Below, piece by piece: positions 1 to 8,200 of a stretch of DNA of 50,407 nt. This DNA comes from Rhodovulum sp. PH10 (GTDB lineage Bacteria > Pseudomonadota > Alphaproteobacteria > Rhizobiales > Xanthobacteraceae): positions 1-50,407 of the forward strand of contig NZ_AKZI01000120.1 in NCBI RefSeq assembly GCF_000293785.1, given 5' to 3'. The number at the start of each line of letters is the position of its first letter. Position 1 is the stretch's first letter. The translations under genes were made by a program, and so were the position numbers. The notes beneath the pieces were generated by a model. That model was not told the DNA's origin and did not search any database. It worked only from the letters and a program-made list of their open reading frames with translations.

Positions 1-301
1 ACGCCCCGCCGCAAGCCCTCAAAGCCGTGGCCTGACCACGACGCTTACCGGGAACCGGATGCCGGGGCAGCCCCTTCGCAAGCCGTTCAGGAGCGTCGTC
101 ATGGGCGACATGACCGACGACCAGCGTATGGTATCCGGCGATCGCATCTTCTGAAACGGCGACATAGGTCTGCAAAATTCCGGCGCGCTGTCCGGGGAGC
201 GCGTGCAGCTTGATGAATCGGTTCAGTGCGTCGTTGCCGCAATCGAACGACGTCGGATCGTGAGAAAGCGCGAGCTTGGCAATTTGGGGCTTCTCGGTCA
301 T
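1..301 (-). CDS. GNAT-type toxin (TacT-like), 3' end outside window, possibly frameshifted
   Basis: The ATG lies at 301, 3 nt after the antitoxin stop, so the pair is one operon. The first ~80 residues fit acetyltransferase toxins of the TacT/AtaT group: FDCGNDALNRFIK near residues 19-31, then QRAG, TYVAV, GYHTL and HVAHDDAPERLAKGLPRHPVP. Known members acetylate charged tRNA and block translation. After HPVP the frame reads GKRRGQATALRACGG, whereas the family expects a hydrophobic stretch (like VMLLARLAVD) leading to the acetyl-CoA loop. A GLRRG-like echo of that loop appears in another frame near 1-25. The 3' part may therefore be frameshifted or decayed. The gene runs off the window edge, so this cannot be settled here. 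Confidence 0.7.
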   Translation of the reverse strand, partial: MTEKPQIAKLALSHDPTSFDCGNDALNRFIKLHALPGQRAGILQTYVAVSEDAIAGYHTLVVGHVAHDDAPERLAKGLPRHPVPGKRRGQATALRACGGA

Positions 302-304
302 CGG

Positions 305-580
305 CTAATCGAGGATCGTGGGCTCTTTCAAGAGCCGCTCCATCCGCGGGTGCCGCTGCGGCGGGGCGTCCAGCGCCGATATAAAGGCCTGCCATTGTTC
401 CGCACTGAGGCCGATCCGGGTGCGCTCGGCCAAAACCTCGTGAGCGGTCGTGAGCGCACTGTCGATGACGAACTGGCTGATCGTGGTCTGCCGTTCGCGG
501 GCGGCCTCCTGCAAGACGCGTTTCGCTTCGGGCGTAATCCGGATGTCGAGTTTGTCGGACCGTTGGGACGGGGAAGGCAT
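305..580 (-). CDS. DUF1778 antitoxin (TacA-like ribbon-helix-helix)
   Basis: A 91-residue protein with the DUF1778 layout. The N-terminal ribbon KLDIRITPEAKRVLQEAA (about residues 10-27) binds DNA, and the following helix TTISQFVIDSALTTAHEVL dimerises. The C-terminal half wraps the toxin, with LSAEQWQAFISALDAPP as the usual late motif. Length is normal. A GGAG ribosome-binding site sits about 7 nt before the ATG. The protein neutralises the GNAT toxin encoded 3 nt downstream and is expected to repress its own promoter, which lies immediately upstream with a palindrome in the spacer. Confidence 0.88.
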   Translation of the reverse strand: MPSPSQRSDKLDIRITPEAKRVLQEAARERQTTISQFVIDSALTTAHEVLAERTRIGLSAEQWQAFISALDAPPQRHPRMERLLKEPTILD

Positions 581-607
581 TGCACGCTCCTACGAATGTT
601 GTCCTAA

Positions 608-636
608 ATTATAGACCAACGTACGTACATTGTCCA
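608..636 (-). promoter_or_regulatory. Promoter and likely operator of the DUF1778/GNAT pair
   Basis: Reading the minus strand, TGGACA (631-636) is followed by a 17 bp spacer and TATAAT (608-613), close to the sigma-70 consensus. The spacer contains the palindrome GTACGTAC (621-628). RHH antitoxins typically bind short palindromes over their own promoter, so this is the probable autoregulatory site. That role is inferred. Confidence 0.7.
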
Positions 637-721
637 GACAAGACCATGGGCGAACTTGCCACATCCAAATACCGTGAATGAACTCGTCCCCTTTTTGGGT
701 ATTATCCTCCCCAAATTGGGT

Positions 722-868
722 ATGGTGGCATCGCAACGAACGAGATCAGCGCTATCGCGAGCCTTGTTTTCGAACGTGCAGCAACGCGTGCTGGCGCCAA
801 TCTTCGGCCACCCGGAGCGCAGCTTCTACACCTCGGAGATTGCCTGCAAGGTCCGGTCCGGAACGCAT
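722..868 (+). pseudogene. 5' fragment of a winged-helix regulator of the nucleotidyltransferase-associated family
   Basis: From ATG 722 the frame reads LSRALFSNVQQRVLAPIFGHPERSFYTSEIACKVRSGT. This resembles the start of winged-helix proteins fused to or paired with MNT nucleotidyltransferases, which typically read ...ALFSKTQQRVLxLLFGxPxRSFYxxEI...SGxGAVQREL. After RSGT the similarity stops and the reading continues into antisense sequence of a HigB-like gene. The whole C-terminal part is missing, so the gene is broken. Family assignment rests on memory of the motif, not on a search. Confidence 0.5.
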
Positions 869-890
869 GCAGCGCGATCAACATGCCTTC
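861..890. repeat. Left copy of a 30 bp direct repeat bracketing the RelSpo cassette
   Basis: Identical by eye to 4194-4223, starting gaacgcatgcagcgcgatca and ending at gccttc, in the same orientation. The right copy is internal to an intact HigB-like gene. Recombination between the copies would delete 891-4223, including the whole RelSpo cassette. Confidence 0.85.
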
Positions 891-903
891 TGCTCCGGAC
901 CTG
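861..903 (-). pseudogene. Scrap of a HigB/RelE-type toxin gene
   Basis: On the minus strand this encodes EGMLIALHAF, the C-terminal core motif of Gp49-like HigB toxins. Its 30 nt at 861-890 are identical to 4194-4223 inside the intact HigB gene of this window. Nothing else of the gene is present on either side. It abuts the broken winged-helix gene at a point where both parents would carry similar bases (gcagcgcga), which suggests microhomology joining. Confidence 0.6.
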
Positions 904-980
904 AGGCACCCGAACATTTTTCTTGGCAGCCACGTCCGCGACAATTGCGGCGAGAGCATCAACAGCGTCTCTATATATGT

Positions 981-1082
981 TATGCGTGTCAGAAATATCA
1001 AACGGTTAGCAGCGCAATTGCCGATATTTGACATGAATTGCGGCTTTAATTAAGGGTCTATAAGATTTCCAGAAATAGCATA
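981..1082 (+). repeat. Leader repeat copy 1, upstream of the first small paralogue
   Basis: About 100 bp that match 1469-1571 with roughly five substitutions by eye. It contains an inverted repeat AAATATC (994-1000) / GATATTT (1023-1029), an inner GCAATTGC, a TTGACA hexamer at 1028-1033, and a TTAATTAA palindrome near 1047-1054. It ends about 20 nt before the ATG of the first small gene. It probably carries the promoter and perhaps an operator, but no confident -10 could be assigned. Confidence 0.8.
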
Positions 1083-1102
1083 ACGCCTGAAAGGTAATAC
1101 TC

Positions 1103-1399
1103 ATGGCTTCCAGCGCGCAAAACGACGATGACGATAACGCGACCTTACCCACGGGTCGGCTCAAGCGCGAATACTTTATATGGAGACCCGGACTTACATC
1201 AGAGACAGATTCATATGTTCGTCTGCGCAGGGATCAGAGCGACGTCCAATTCTGGTACTACGACTTCGTCGCAGCTAAGGATTTAACCATTCGCAAGACA
1301 GTACCGTTCTTGGAATGCGAACGCGAAGTCAGACACGAAATGGTACCTGATCGCGAAGGGAAAGCCCGCGCAGCGTTTCGCAAATTACAGGCGACGTAG
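1103..1399 (+). CDS. Small protein of unknown family, copy 1 (RelSpo-cassette partner)
   Basis: A 98-residue acidic protein, not recognised. It begins MASSAQNDDDDN, has a central block EYFIWRPGLTSETDSYVRLRR (residues ~23-43), then YDFVAAKD and a C-terminal EMVPDREGKARAAFR. These blocks are shared with the second copy, about 62 of ~95 residues identical by eye. There is no signal peptide or membrane segment. A GAAAGG ribosome-binding site lies 8 nt before the ATG. GC is well below the window average, suggesting transfer. Because the second copy overlaps the RelSpo-domain gene, an antitoxin, immunity or chaperone role is possible, but this is inference. Confidence 0.75.
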   Translation: MASSAQNDDDDNATLPTGRLKREYFIWRPGLTSETDSYVRLRRDQSDVQFWYYDFVAAKDLTIRKTVPFLECEREVRHEMVPDREGKARAAFRKLQAT

Positions 1400-1407
1400 C
1401 AGCATGC

Positions 1408-1497
1408 ATGGCTGCCCTCGGCTTCACACTTGAACCATTGCGGCAGGCGCACATAATCAGTCTCCGCCTATGCGTGCCAGAAATATCAAACGGTTAG
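1408..1497 (+). pseudogene. Truncated 5' end of a second RelSpo-domain gene
   Basis: ATG 1408 opens a 29-codon frame beginning MAALGFTLEP, against MADLGFKLEP at the start of the intact gene at 1891. DNA identity fades around 1440-1455, and the frame then runs into leader copy 2. This marks the right edge of the ancestral duplication: the first unit retains leader, small gene and only the first ~10 codons of the RelSpo gene. Confidence 0.75.
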
Positions 1498-1571
1498 CAG
1501 CGCAATTGCCGATATTTGATACGAGTTGCGGCTTTAATTAAGGGTCTATAAGAGTTCCAGAAATAGCATAG
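1469..1571 (+). repeat. Leader repeat copy 2, upstream of the second small paralogue
   Basis: Near-identical to 981-1082, including the AAATATC/GATATTT inverted repeat and the TTAATTAA palindrome. The candidate -35 hexamer is TTGATA instead of TTGACA. The two leaders are about 488 bp apart, which is the length of the duplicated unit. Confidence 0.8.
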
Positions 1572-1589
1572 TCGCGAGTGGGAGTTGTA

Positions 1590-1898
1590 ATGGCTTCAAG
1601 TCCACAAAACGACGACGAGAGTTCGACCTTGGAGACAGGTCAGCCTAAGCACGAATACTTCATCTGGCAGCCGGGCCTTACCGCTGAAACAGAGTCATAT
1701 GTTCGGCTGCGTCGTGTTCAAGATGCCGTCAGGACTTGGGAATATGATTTCATCGCCGCCAAGGATATCACAAAGCGAAAAATCGTTGCGTATCTGGATT
1801 GCGAGCGCAGCACTATAAGGGAGATGGTGCCGGATCGCGAAGGAAGAGCACGGCAAGCATTTCGAAACTGGAAGCCAAATTGCGGGAAAAATGGCTGA
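1590..1898 (+). CDS. Small protein of unknown family, copy 2, overlapping the RelSpo-domain gene
   Basis: A 102-residue paralogue of the product at 1103. It conserves MASSPQNDD, EYFIWQPGLTAETESYVRLRR, YDFIAAKD and EMVPDREGRARQAF. Start ATG 1590 is chosen over upstream GTG codons because it matches the first copy and has a GGGAG ribosome-binding site. The TGA at 1896-1898 lies inside the next gene, which starts at 1891, so the two are translationally coupled. Tight coupling to a RelA/SpoT-type enzyme is typical of antitoxin-toxin or chaperone-effector pairs. The family is unknown to me. Confidence 0.8.
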   Translation: MASSPQNDDESSTLETGQPKHEYFIWQPGLTAETESYVRLRRVQDAVRTWEYDFIAAKDITKRKIVAYLDCERSTIREMVPDREGRARQAFRNWKPNCGKNG

Positions 1899-3561
1899 CC
1901 TCGGCTTCAAGCTTGAACCGCAACAACCTCAGCCATGCTCGACCGCGACTGAATGCTCGCAACTCGCTTATCTTGCAGACATTGAGCACCATCGTGTGTT
2001 GCGCCGATTTCTGGAAAGTCACTTTGCAGCGCATCCTGAAGATCGCTCCGCACTCCATTACGAGCCGGGTCCTGTCAAGACACCGGCGAGCGTTGCCGCG
2101 AAAATGAAGCGGTTGGGGAAAAGCCCCAATGAAATCCCCGATTATGTACGTTCGCGCATCGTTGCTGACAATCCGCAAGCGTTAGACCGCATGGTTGATC
2201 AACTACGTAGCGCGGGATTGCGTTTTACCGATGTGGCGGATTACGTATCAAACCCTTATGAAGATGGATTTCGCGCAGTCAATATAAAACTCGTTTTGCC
2301 GAAGAGTGGGTTCACCGGGGAACTCCAAATTGTTCCGAGCTCGACTTTGGTTGTTGGCGCGGCATCTCATGCGAACTACGAAGAGCTGCGCAGTATGCCT
2401 AAGAGCGGTCTGACGCCTGTGCAGGTCGCTCGTGTCAAGCAGTTGACTGCTGAATCCCGCTTGCTCGAAGACGTTGCCGCAAGCCAACATGGCTTTTCGT
2501 CAATGCTCGATCCGAGCAAGGCACCCCTTCATGATGTCCGCAATCCGCAATATCGTGCAAACTTTCTAGGCGATTTTGCTGGGCAGGAACCGCTCCTAGA
2601 CAAATATCTTGACCCTGCCTTTAAGCTTCCTCCCGCGCCTCAATCAACGCTTTCGTCGCGGGTCGCAAGCTCCGCTGAAAGCGGTCTGGCGCGCGCTGAA
2701 CGCCTGTATGATCGCGTGGGACGCGCCACCGGCAGCCAACAGGCTGTCGAAAAGGCCAATCAAGCGTTGAGCGCTGCGACGCTCGGGCTTTCCAACAAGG
2801 CAGGGGACACTATTCGTAGTGGTGTTGTAGGCCTCATCCAGAAAGCGGCACCATTTCTACACAAGGTTGGCTTGCTCCAAATAGCTTCGTTTGCCGGACG
2901 AGCATTGCCGATTGCAGGCGCAGCCGTTGGTGCCGCCCATGGGATATGGGAGACGGGTCGGCACGCCTATGAAGGCGACATTGGCAAAGCGACCGCCGCT
3001 TTTGCCGGGGGGACAGCACGCACATTCTTTGGTCTTGGTGGCGCGGCGGGGCTTGCCTATGGCGAAGCGTCTTACGAGGCCATCCGCCAAGGCATGGGTC
3101 GGCTTGGCGACCAACTGGGCAGGGATTGGTGGGTTGCGCCTTCGCTCCCTGTGGCGGTTGGACAGGCAATTAAGGATGCGGTTATTCCCTCGCAACCGCC
3201 TACTGAACGAGCTGTAGGTGGTCAGCGGGTTTCGACGCCTCGAAAGCCAGAACTGTCTGAGAAGAACGGGACAGACAATTCAACCTTTCAGTTCGCGCCG
3301 CCGGCGCGAAAACCTACGGGAAGTCGGGTTGAGAAACCGCAAAGGCATTCTAGCGCACAGCCCTACAGTCGCTTTGCCCAGCAGAATGCCGTCGATGTGA
3401 CGCGGCCGCAGGAGTCAAGAAGCACTTCTTTCCGTAAATACGCCTCCATGAGTCCACAAGGAGAGCGAGACCCAGCCATCTCCGCATCTGCTGTTATCAA
3501 GTCGCATCAAAATCGGCCCAGTCCCAATAAGAGAAGTGGGATTGGGTTAAGTCCAGCCTAG
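1891..3561 (+). CDS. RelA/SpoT-like nucleotidyltransferase domain protein with glycine-rich hydrophobic region
   Basis: A 556-residue protein. Residues ~60-150 match the RelA/SpoT synthetase core in order: VKTPASVAAKMKR (62-74, basic ATP-binding region), DYVRSRIV (84-91, metal-binding Asp), NPYEDGFRAVN (121-131, where synthetases have a GY...H motif, here GF...N) and GELQIV (143-148, catalytic Glu of ExQ). Residues ~300-430 are glycine/alanine-rich with hydrophobic stretches near 311-350 and 368-392, perhaps membrane-inserting. Residues ~435-556 are polar and probably disordered. Housekeeping alarmone enzymes lack this layout. It could be a toxic small-alarmone-synthetase relative, a secreted effector, or a pyrophosphate-transferase that modifies tRNA. 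It overlaps the small gene upstream by 8 nt. GC is low for the window. Confidence 0.7.
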   Translation: MADLGFKLEPQQPQPCSTATECSQLAYLADIEHHRVLRRFLESHFAAHPEDRSALHYEPGPVKTPASVAAKMKRLGKSPNEIPDYVRSRIVADNPQALDRMVDQLRSAGLRFTDVADYVSNPYEDGFRAVNIKLVLPKSGFTGELQIVPSSTLVVGAASHANYEELRSMPKSGLTPVQVARVKQLTAESRLLEDVAASQHGFSSMLDPSKAPLHDVRNPQYRANFLGDFAGQEPLLDKYLDPAFKLPPAPQSTLSSRVASSAESGLARAERLYDRVGRATGSQQAVEKANQALSAATLGLSNKAGDTIRSGVVGLIQKAAPFLHKVGLLQIASFAGRALPIAGAAVGAAHGIWETGRHAYEGDIGKATAAFAGGTARTFFGLGGAAGLAYGEASYEAIRQGMGRLGDQLGRDWWVAPSLPVAVGQAIKDAVIPSQPPTERAVGGQRVSTPRKPELSEKNGTDNSTFQFAPPARKPTGSRVEKPQRHSSAQPYSRFAQQNAVDVTRPQESRSTSFRKYASMSPQGERDPAISASAVIKSHQNRPSPNKRSGIGLSPA

Positions 3562-3602
3562 GTGTTCTGTGCGGACCGTCGTCCGCCATCGCTTCATGTC
3601 AT

Positions 3603-3835
3603 ATGGAACGGGTCCTTATCGAACAATCCGCCGAGGCGGGGAATTTTCCAGTAGGGGCAACGACCGGAGAAGATGGATCATGCTTTCCGGAGAAGAAGGT
3701 GAGCCTCTCGTTCGAGAGCCGCTTCGACCTCGCCTACAACGCCGCTCACGGAGTTGCGCTCGCTACGCTGCGTTACTCCGGCTATTCAGACGTGACAAGG
3801 CGGAACTCGACAACCTGGTACGGTCTATCGGCTAG
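3603..3835 (+). pseudogene. Degraded HEPN-type gene
   Basis: The frame from 3603 contains LSFESRFDLAYNAAHGVALATLRYSGY, closely resembling the core of HEPN proteins that pair with MNT nucleotidyltransferases (SLESRFDLAYNAAHALALAALRWxGYRS). Directly after GY the reading shifts frame to FRRDKAELDNLVRSIG and stops at 3835. The usual middle part, including the RNase-type R-x4-6-H motif, is absent. Together with the broken winged-helix gene at 722 it looks like the two ends of one interrupted MNT/HEPN locus. Assignment is by remembered motif. Confidence 0.45.
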
Positions 3836-4122
3836 ACCAGTTCCATCCGGAGTTCCCGACCTACGATCCTGGCGGCGCGTTGAAGGCTCTCGATCGTGGC
3901 GTTGCCGTTGTCGGGGTCGAGGATGCGGTCGAGCTGGGCGCGGCTGGTCTTCATCAGTTCGGCCATCCTCTTTTTGGTGAGCTTTTTCTTCTTCATCTCC
4001 TCGGCAAGTTGAACGGCGATCACCGACTTGATCGCGGCAACTGTCACTTCTTCGCGTAGGCCCGCCTCATCGAGCCAGCTTTCGAAGCTGGAGCCGACGT
4101 GCTTGTTTTTCTTCGTTGTCAT
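3832..4122 (-). CDS. HigA-like XRE-family antitoxin
   Basis: A 96-residue protein with a helix-turn-helix at about residues 38-82: IAVQLAEEMKKKKLTKKRMAELMKTSRAQLDRILDP, followed by TIESLQRAARIVGREL. It is the second gene of an operon, its ATG overlapping the toxin's stop (ATGA at 4119-4122). The toxin-first order is the usual HigBA arrangement. It would neutralise the toxin and repress the operon. Confidence 0.85.
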   Translation of the reverse strand: MTTKKNKHVGSSFESWLDEAGLREEVTVAAIKSVIAVQLAEEMKKKKLTKKRMAELMKTSRAQLDRILDPDNGNATIESLQRAARIVGRELRMELV

Positions 4123-4484
4123 GACCGAACCTCCTTCATCCGCTGCCGGGCGAGCGCCAGATCGTCCGGCGGCGTTTTTCGGGTCTTCTTGATGAACGCA
4201 TGCAGCGCGATCAACATGCCTTCATAAAACCCAAACAGGACCCGTGCCTCGCGCCGACTGCCCAATGTCGAGCGGACTTCCCACAGCCCGCCGCCTAACG
4301 GGCGGCATACCGGCAACCCCACTGGCCAACCAAACTGCACCTTGCCGAGATCGCGACCGACGATGCGCTGATCGTCCCGATCCAGCCCATTCAGCCATTC
4401 GCGCACCGGCTCCGCCCCGGAACTGGACCGCCAGAACCTGAGAGGAATGGCCTTCGGAGCCTGTTCTTTAGAGGTTTGTACCAT
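4119..4484 (-). CDS. HigB-like toxin (phage Gp49-like / RelE superfamily)
   Basis: A 121-residue protein with the Gp49-like pattern: PVREWLNGLDRDDQRIVGRDLGKVQFG, PLGGGLWEVRSTLGSRREARVLF, then GMLIALHAFIKKTRKTPPDDLALARQRM. This family consists of ribosome-dependent mRNA endonucleases. Length is normal and no defect is visible. Thirty bases within it (4194-4223) recur at 861-890. AT-rich sequence just upstream (4485-4560) probably holds the promoter. Confidence 0.85.
   Translation of the reverse strand: MVQTSKEQAPKAIPLRFWRSSSGAEPVREWLNGLDRDDQRIVGRDLGKVQFGWPVGLPVCRPLGGGLWEVRSTLGSRREARVLFGFYEGMLIALHAFIKKTRKTPPDDLALARQRMKEVRS
4194..4223. repeat. Right copy of the 30 bp direct repeat
   Basis: Lies inside the HigB-like gene and encodes EGMLIALHAF on the minus strand. 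It is identical and in the same orientation as 861-890. Confidence 0.85.
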
Positions 4485-5249
4485 ATAAGATACACGCGAT
4501 GCAAGAATAATCGAGAGGCAAATCGAGCTACGGTTGAGAAAGCTAGGTTAATAGTCCTAGCTCGATCGAACGAAAACGTGCAAATGAAAAATGCACGCAA
4601 CCGACCGTTGGGGCTTGCGGCTCTTGAGAACCGCGCGCGCCGCCCGGGACCCCGCTGAAATCGGATCCCAAGCATCCCTCTTTTCTCCCACCGGCAATGA
4701 GCCTGTCCCTTCTGAATCGCGACAGGTCGGCCATCGATTTTTCGGTCGAAAGCCGTGAGTTCGAGAGTCCGGGCACCAGCGACTGTGAGCGGCAGAGTTT
4801 TCGCCAAATCAGTGCCGTTTCGGCAGAGGCAGCGGCACGAACTTCTGTTCAAGTATCTGGAACGCGATGCGAATTTCTGTCGCGTGCTTCATCAAGTATG
4901 TTCTGTATGCCTGCAGCAAGGGGAGCCACTCTTCGCAGCCTGTGGACAAGTCGTCTCCGGACGCCCCACGGCGAGCCGCGAGCGAAGCGTTTTCGCAGGC
5001 GGGTCGAACGGTCGCGCGGGATCGGCCGTCGCGTTCTACTTCTGCATCCAAGGCCTGATCGCCGGCATTGTCGGGACCTTGGCGGTCACGCTGTTGGACG
5101 GCGACGCGGCATGACCCATGATCTGTTACGCGACGACGATGGCGGTGCTGGTGTCGGCCGGTCTGGCGCGACTACGATCCCGTGACACGCCTGCCGAGAG
5201 GTCGCCTGTCTTCTGATATGCCAAGCGACTGGCAGGACGCCGGAAAACC
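4485..5249. other. 765 bp spacer without a recognisable gene
   Basis: The left ~150 bp are AT-rich and likely contain the HigBA promoter. No database-like gene is recognised in the rest. A frame from 4755 to 5114 (+) ends in a plausible hydrophobic helix (VAFYFCIQGLIAGIVGTLAVTLL), followed at 5118-5216 by a 32-codon frame beginning MICYATTMAVLV. These could be remnants of a small membrane-protein gene pair, but neither start is convincing. Confidence 0.4.
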
Positions 5250-8200
5250 TCACGACACGGCACGACGTGGCCGGACGCTCGCCGCCTCGCGACGATGGTC
5301 GCCGGCGAGCAGCGTGTAGAAGGTCGGCAGCACGAACAGCGTGAACAGCGTGCCGACCAGCATCCCGGTCACCACCACGATGCCGATCGCGAACCGGCTC
5401 GCCGCGCCGGCGCCGGTGGCGAACAGCAGCGGCACCAGCCCGGCCACCATCGCGGCGGTGGTCATCAGGATGGGGCGCATGCGCACCCGCGCCGCCTCCA
5501 GGATGGCCCGGTTGCGGTCGACGCCCTCGTGGCGCTGGATGTCGTTGGCGAACGCGACCATCAGGATGCCGTGCTTGGAGATCAGCCCGATCAGCGTGAC
5601 GAGGCCGATCTGGGTGTAGATGTTGAGCGTGGTGTAGCCGAGATGGAGCGGCAGCAACGCTCCGCAGATCGCCAGCGGCACCGTCACCAGGATCACCAAA
5701 GGATCGCGGAAGCTCTCGTACTGCGCGGCGAGCACCAGGAAGATCACCACCAGCGCGAAGCCGAAGGTGATCGTCAGGCGGTCGCCCTCCTGCACGTATT
5801 GTCGGCTGTCGCCGAGCCAGTCGACGGTGACGCCGGGCGCACGCGGCAGCGCCTCCATGAAGGAGACCGCCTGCCCCATCGTCACGCCGGGCCGCAGCAC
5901 CGCCGACAGCGTCGCCGCGTTCATCTGATCGAACTGCGGCAGCCGGTTGGCGCTCGGCTTCACCGTGACCGACACGACGGTGGAGAGCGGGATCATCGCC
6001 CCCGAGCGGGTGCGGACCTGATAACGACCGAGCGTCTCCGCCGTCAGCCGGTCGCTGCGGCGAACCTGCGGGATCACGTCGTAGGAGCGGCCGAAATAAT
6101 CGAAGCGACCGACGTAGCTCTCGCCGACCAGCACGGCGAGCGTATCGGCGATCGCCTGCATGGTGACGCCGACCTCGCCGGCCTTGGCACCGTCGATGCG
6201 GATTTGCGCGGTCGGGCTGTCGAAGGCGAGATCGCTGTCGACGAACACGAACAGGCCGCTCCGCCACGCCGCCGCCTTCAAAGCCTCCATCTCGCGGTGG
6301 ATCACGTCGAAGCCGGCCGACGAGCGCAGCACCATCTGGAACGGCAGCCCGCCGGTCGAGGCCGGCAGCGCCATCGGCTGGAACGGCGTGACGGACGCAT
6401 CGTGCACGCGACCGACCTCCCGATAGAGCGTCGCCTGGATGTCGGTCGCCGAGCGCATCCGCTCGCTCCATTCCTTCAGGATGATGCCGCCGAACGCGTT
6501 GTTCAGGCCGTCGGTGCCGACCACGAAGAAATTGGCGGTGTATTCCGGGATCGACTGGAAGATCCGTTGGACGCCGGCGGCGGCGCCGGCGGTGTAGTCG
6601 AGATTGGCGTATTGCGGCGCGCGGACCGCGGTGAACACGTAGCCCTGGTCCTCCTGCGGGGCGAGCTCGCGCTTGGCGCCGAGAAACAGCACGACGATCG
6701 CCGCGAGCATCGCGCCGGCGACCAGCAGCACCGCCGGCCGCATCGTCAACGTCGCGGCGAGCGTGCGCGCATAAAGGTCGGCGAGCGCCGCGAACCGCCG
6801 CTCGATCGCCCCGGCGAGGCGTCCCTGCACGGCGGCCGCGCCGAGCAGCCGCGAGCTCATCATCGGCGACAGCGTCAGCGCCACCACGCCCGACACCACC
6901 ACCGCCCCCGCCAGCGTGAAGGCGAACTCGCGAAACAGGCTGCCGGTCAGCCCGCCCATCAGACCGATCGGCGCATAGACGGCGGCCAGCGTGATGGTCA
7001 TCGCGATCACCGGGCCGACGATCTCGCGGGCGCCGACCAGCGCCGCCGCGACCGGCGTCAGCCCCTCCTCGATGTGCCGATGGATGTTCTCCACCACCAC
7101 GATCGCGTCGTCGACCACGAGCCCGATCGCCAAAACCATCGCCAGCAGCGTCAGCAGATTGAGCGAGAAGCCGAACAGCAGCATCAGCGCCGCGGTGCCG
7201 ACCAGCGACAGCGGGATGGTGACGACCGGGACCACCACCGCGCGGGCGGAGCCGAGGAACAGGAAGATCACCACCACCACGATGACCACCGCCTCGACCA
7301 GCGTGTGCAGCACCTCGTCGATCGCGGCGTGGACGAAATGGGCGACGTCGAACTGGTTCTCCACCACCAGGCCGGGCGGCGCCACCCGCTGCATGTCGGG
7401 AAGCCGCGCTTTGACTGCGGCGACGATCTCCAGCGGGTTGCCGTCCGGGGTCGGCGCGATCTTGAGATACACGGCGCGGCGCCCGCTCGCCCAGCCGAGG
7501 GTGTCGCGGTTCTGGCTGCCGAGCTCGATATCGGCGATGTCGGACAGCCGCACCAGACCGTCGGCGCCGGTCTTGATCACCATGTCGCGAAAATCGCCGA
7601 CATCGGTGGCGTCGGTCGCGGCGCTGATCGCGACGGTGGTGCGCTCGCTTTCGAGCCGGCCGGGGGCGGCCTGCACGTTGTTGGCGCGCAGCGCCGCGGC
7701 GACGTCGCCGGCGGTGAGGTTGCGGGCGGCGAGCTTCACCGGATCGAGCCACACCCGCATGGCGAGCGCCTGCGCGCCGGCGAGGTCGGCGGAGGCGACG
7801 CCCTTCACCGCGGTGACCAGCGGCTGGCCGACCCGCGTCACGAAATCGGTGATCTGGGGAATGGTCAACGTGTCGCTGACGAAGGCGACGTACTGCACGG
7901 CGGAGGCGCCGTCGGTGAGCTTGGCGACCACGGGATCGTAGGCGCCTTCCGGCAGCAGATACTTGACCTGCTGAATCTTGGACAGCACCTCCGTCATCGT
8001 CCGATCGGAATCGGCGTTGAGGACGAGCTTGGCCTTGATCCGGCTCTGCCCCATGGTCGAGCTGGAGGTGAGATACTCGATGCCGCTCGCGGTCGCGATC
8101 GCCTGGGCGATCGGCGTCGTGACGAAGCCCTGCATCACCTCCTGGGTCGCGCCGGGAAACGTGGTGTCGACGGTGATGGTGGCGCTTTCGAGGTTCGGAT

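Noticed and set aside
891-980. Possible short insertion-sequence end near the cassette
   Set aside because: No transposase, no terminal inverted repeat and no target duplication could be found; only the 30 bp direct repeat is clear.
4750-4790. tRNA 3'-end-like string (gagttcgagagtccgggcacca-type) in the spacer
   Set aside because: The flanking bases do not pair into a T-arm or acceptor stem, and no upstream anticodon arm fits.
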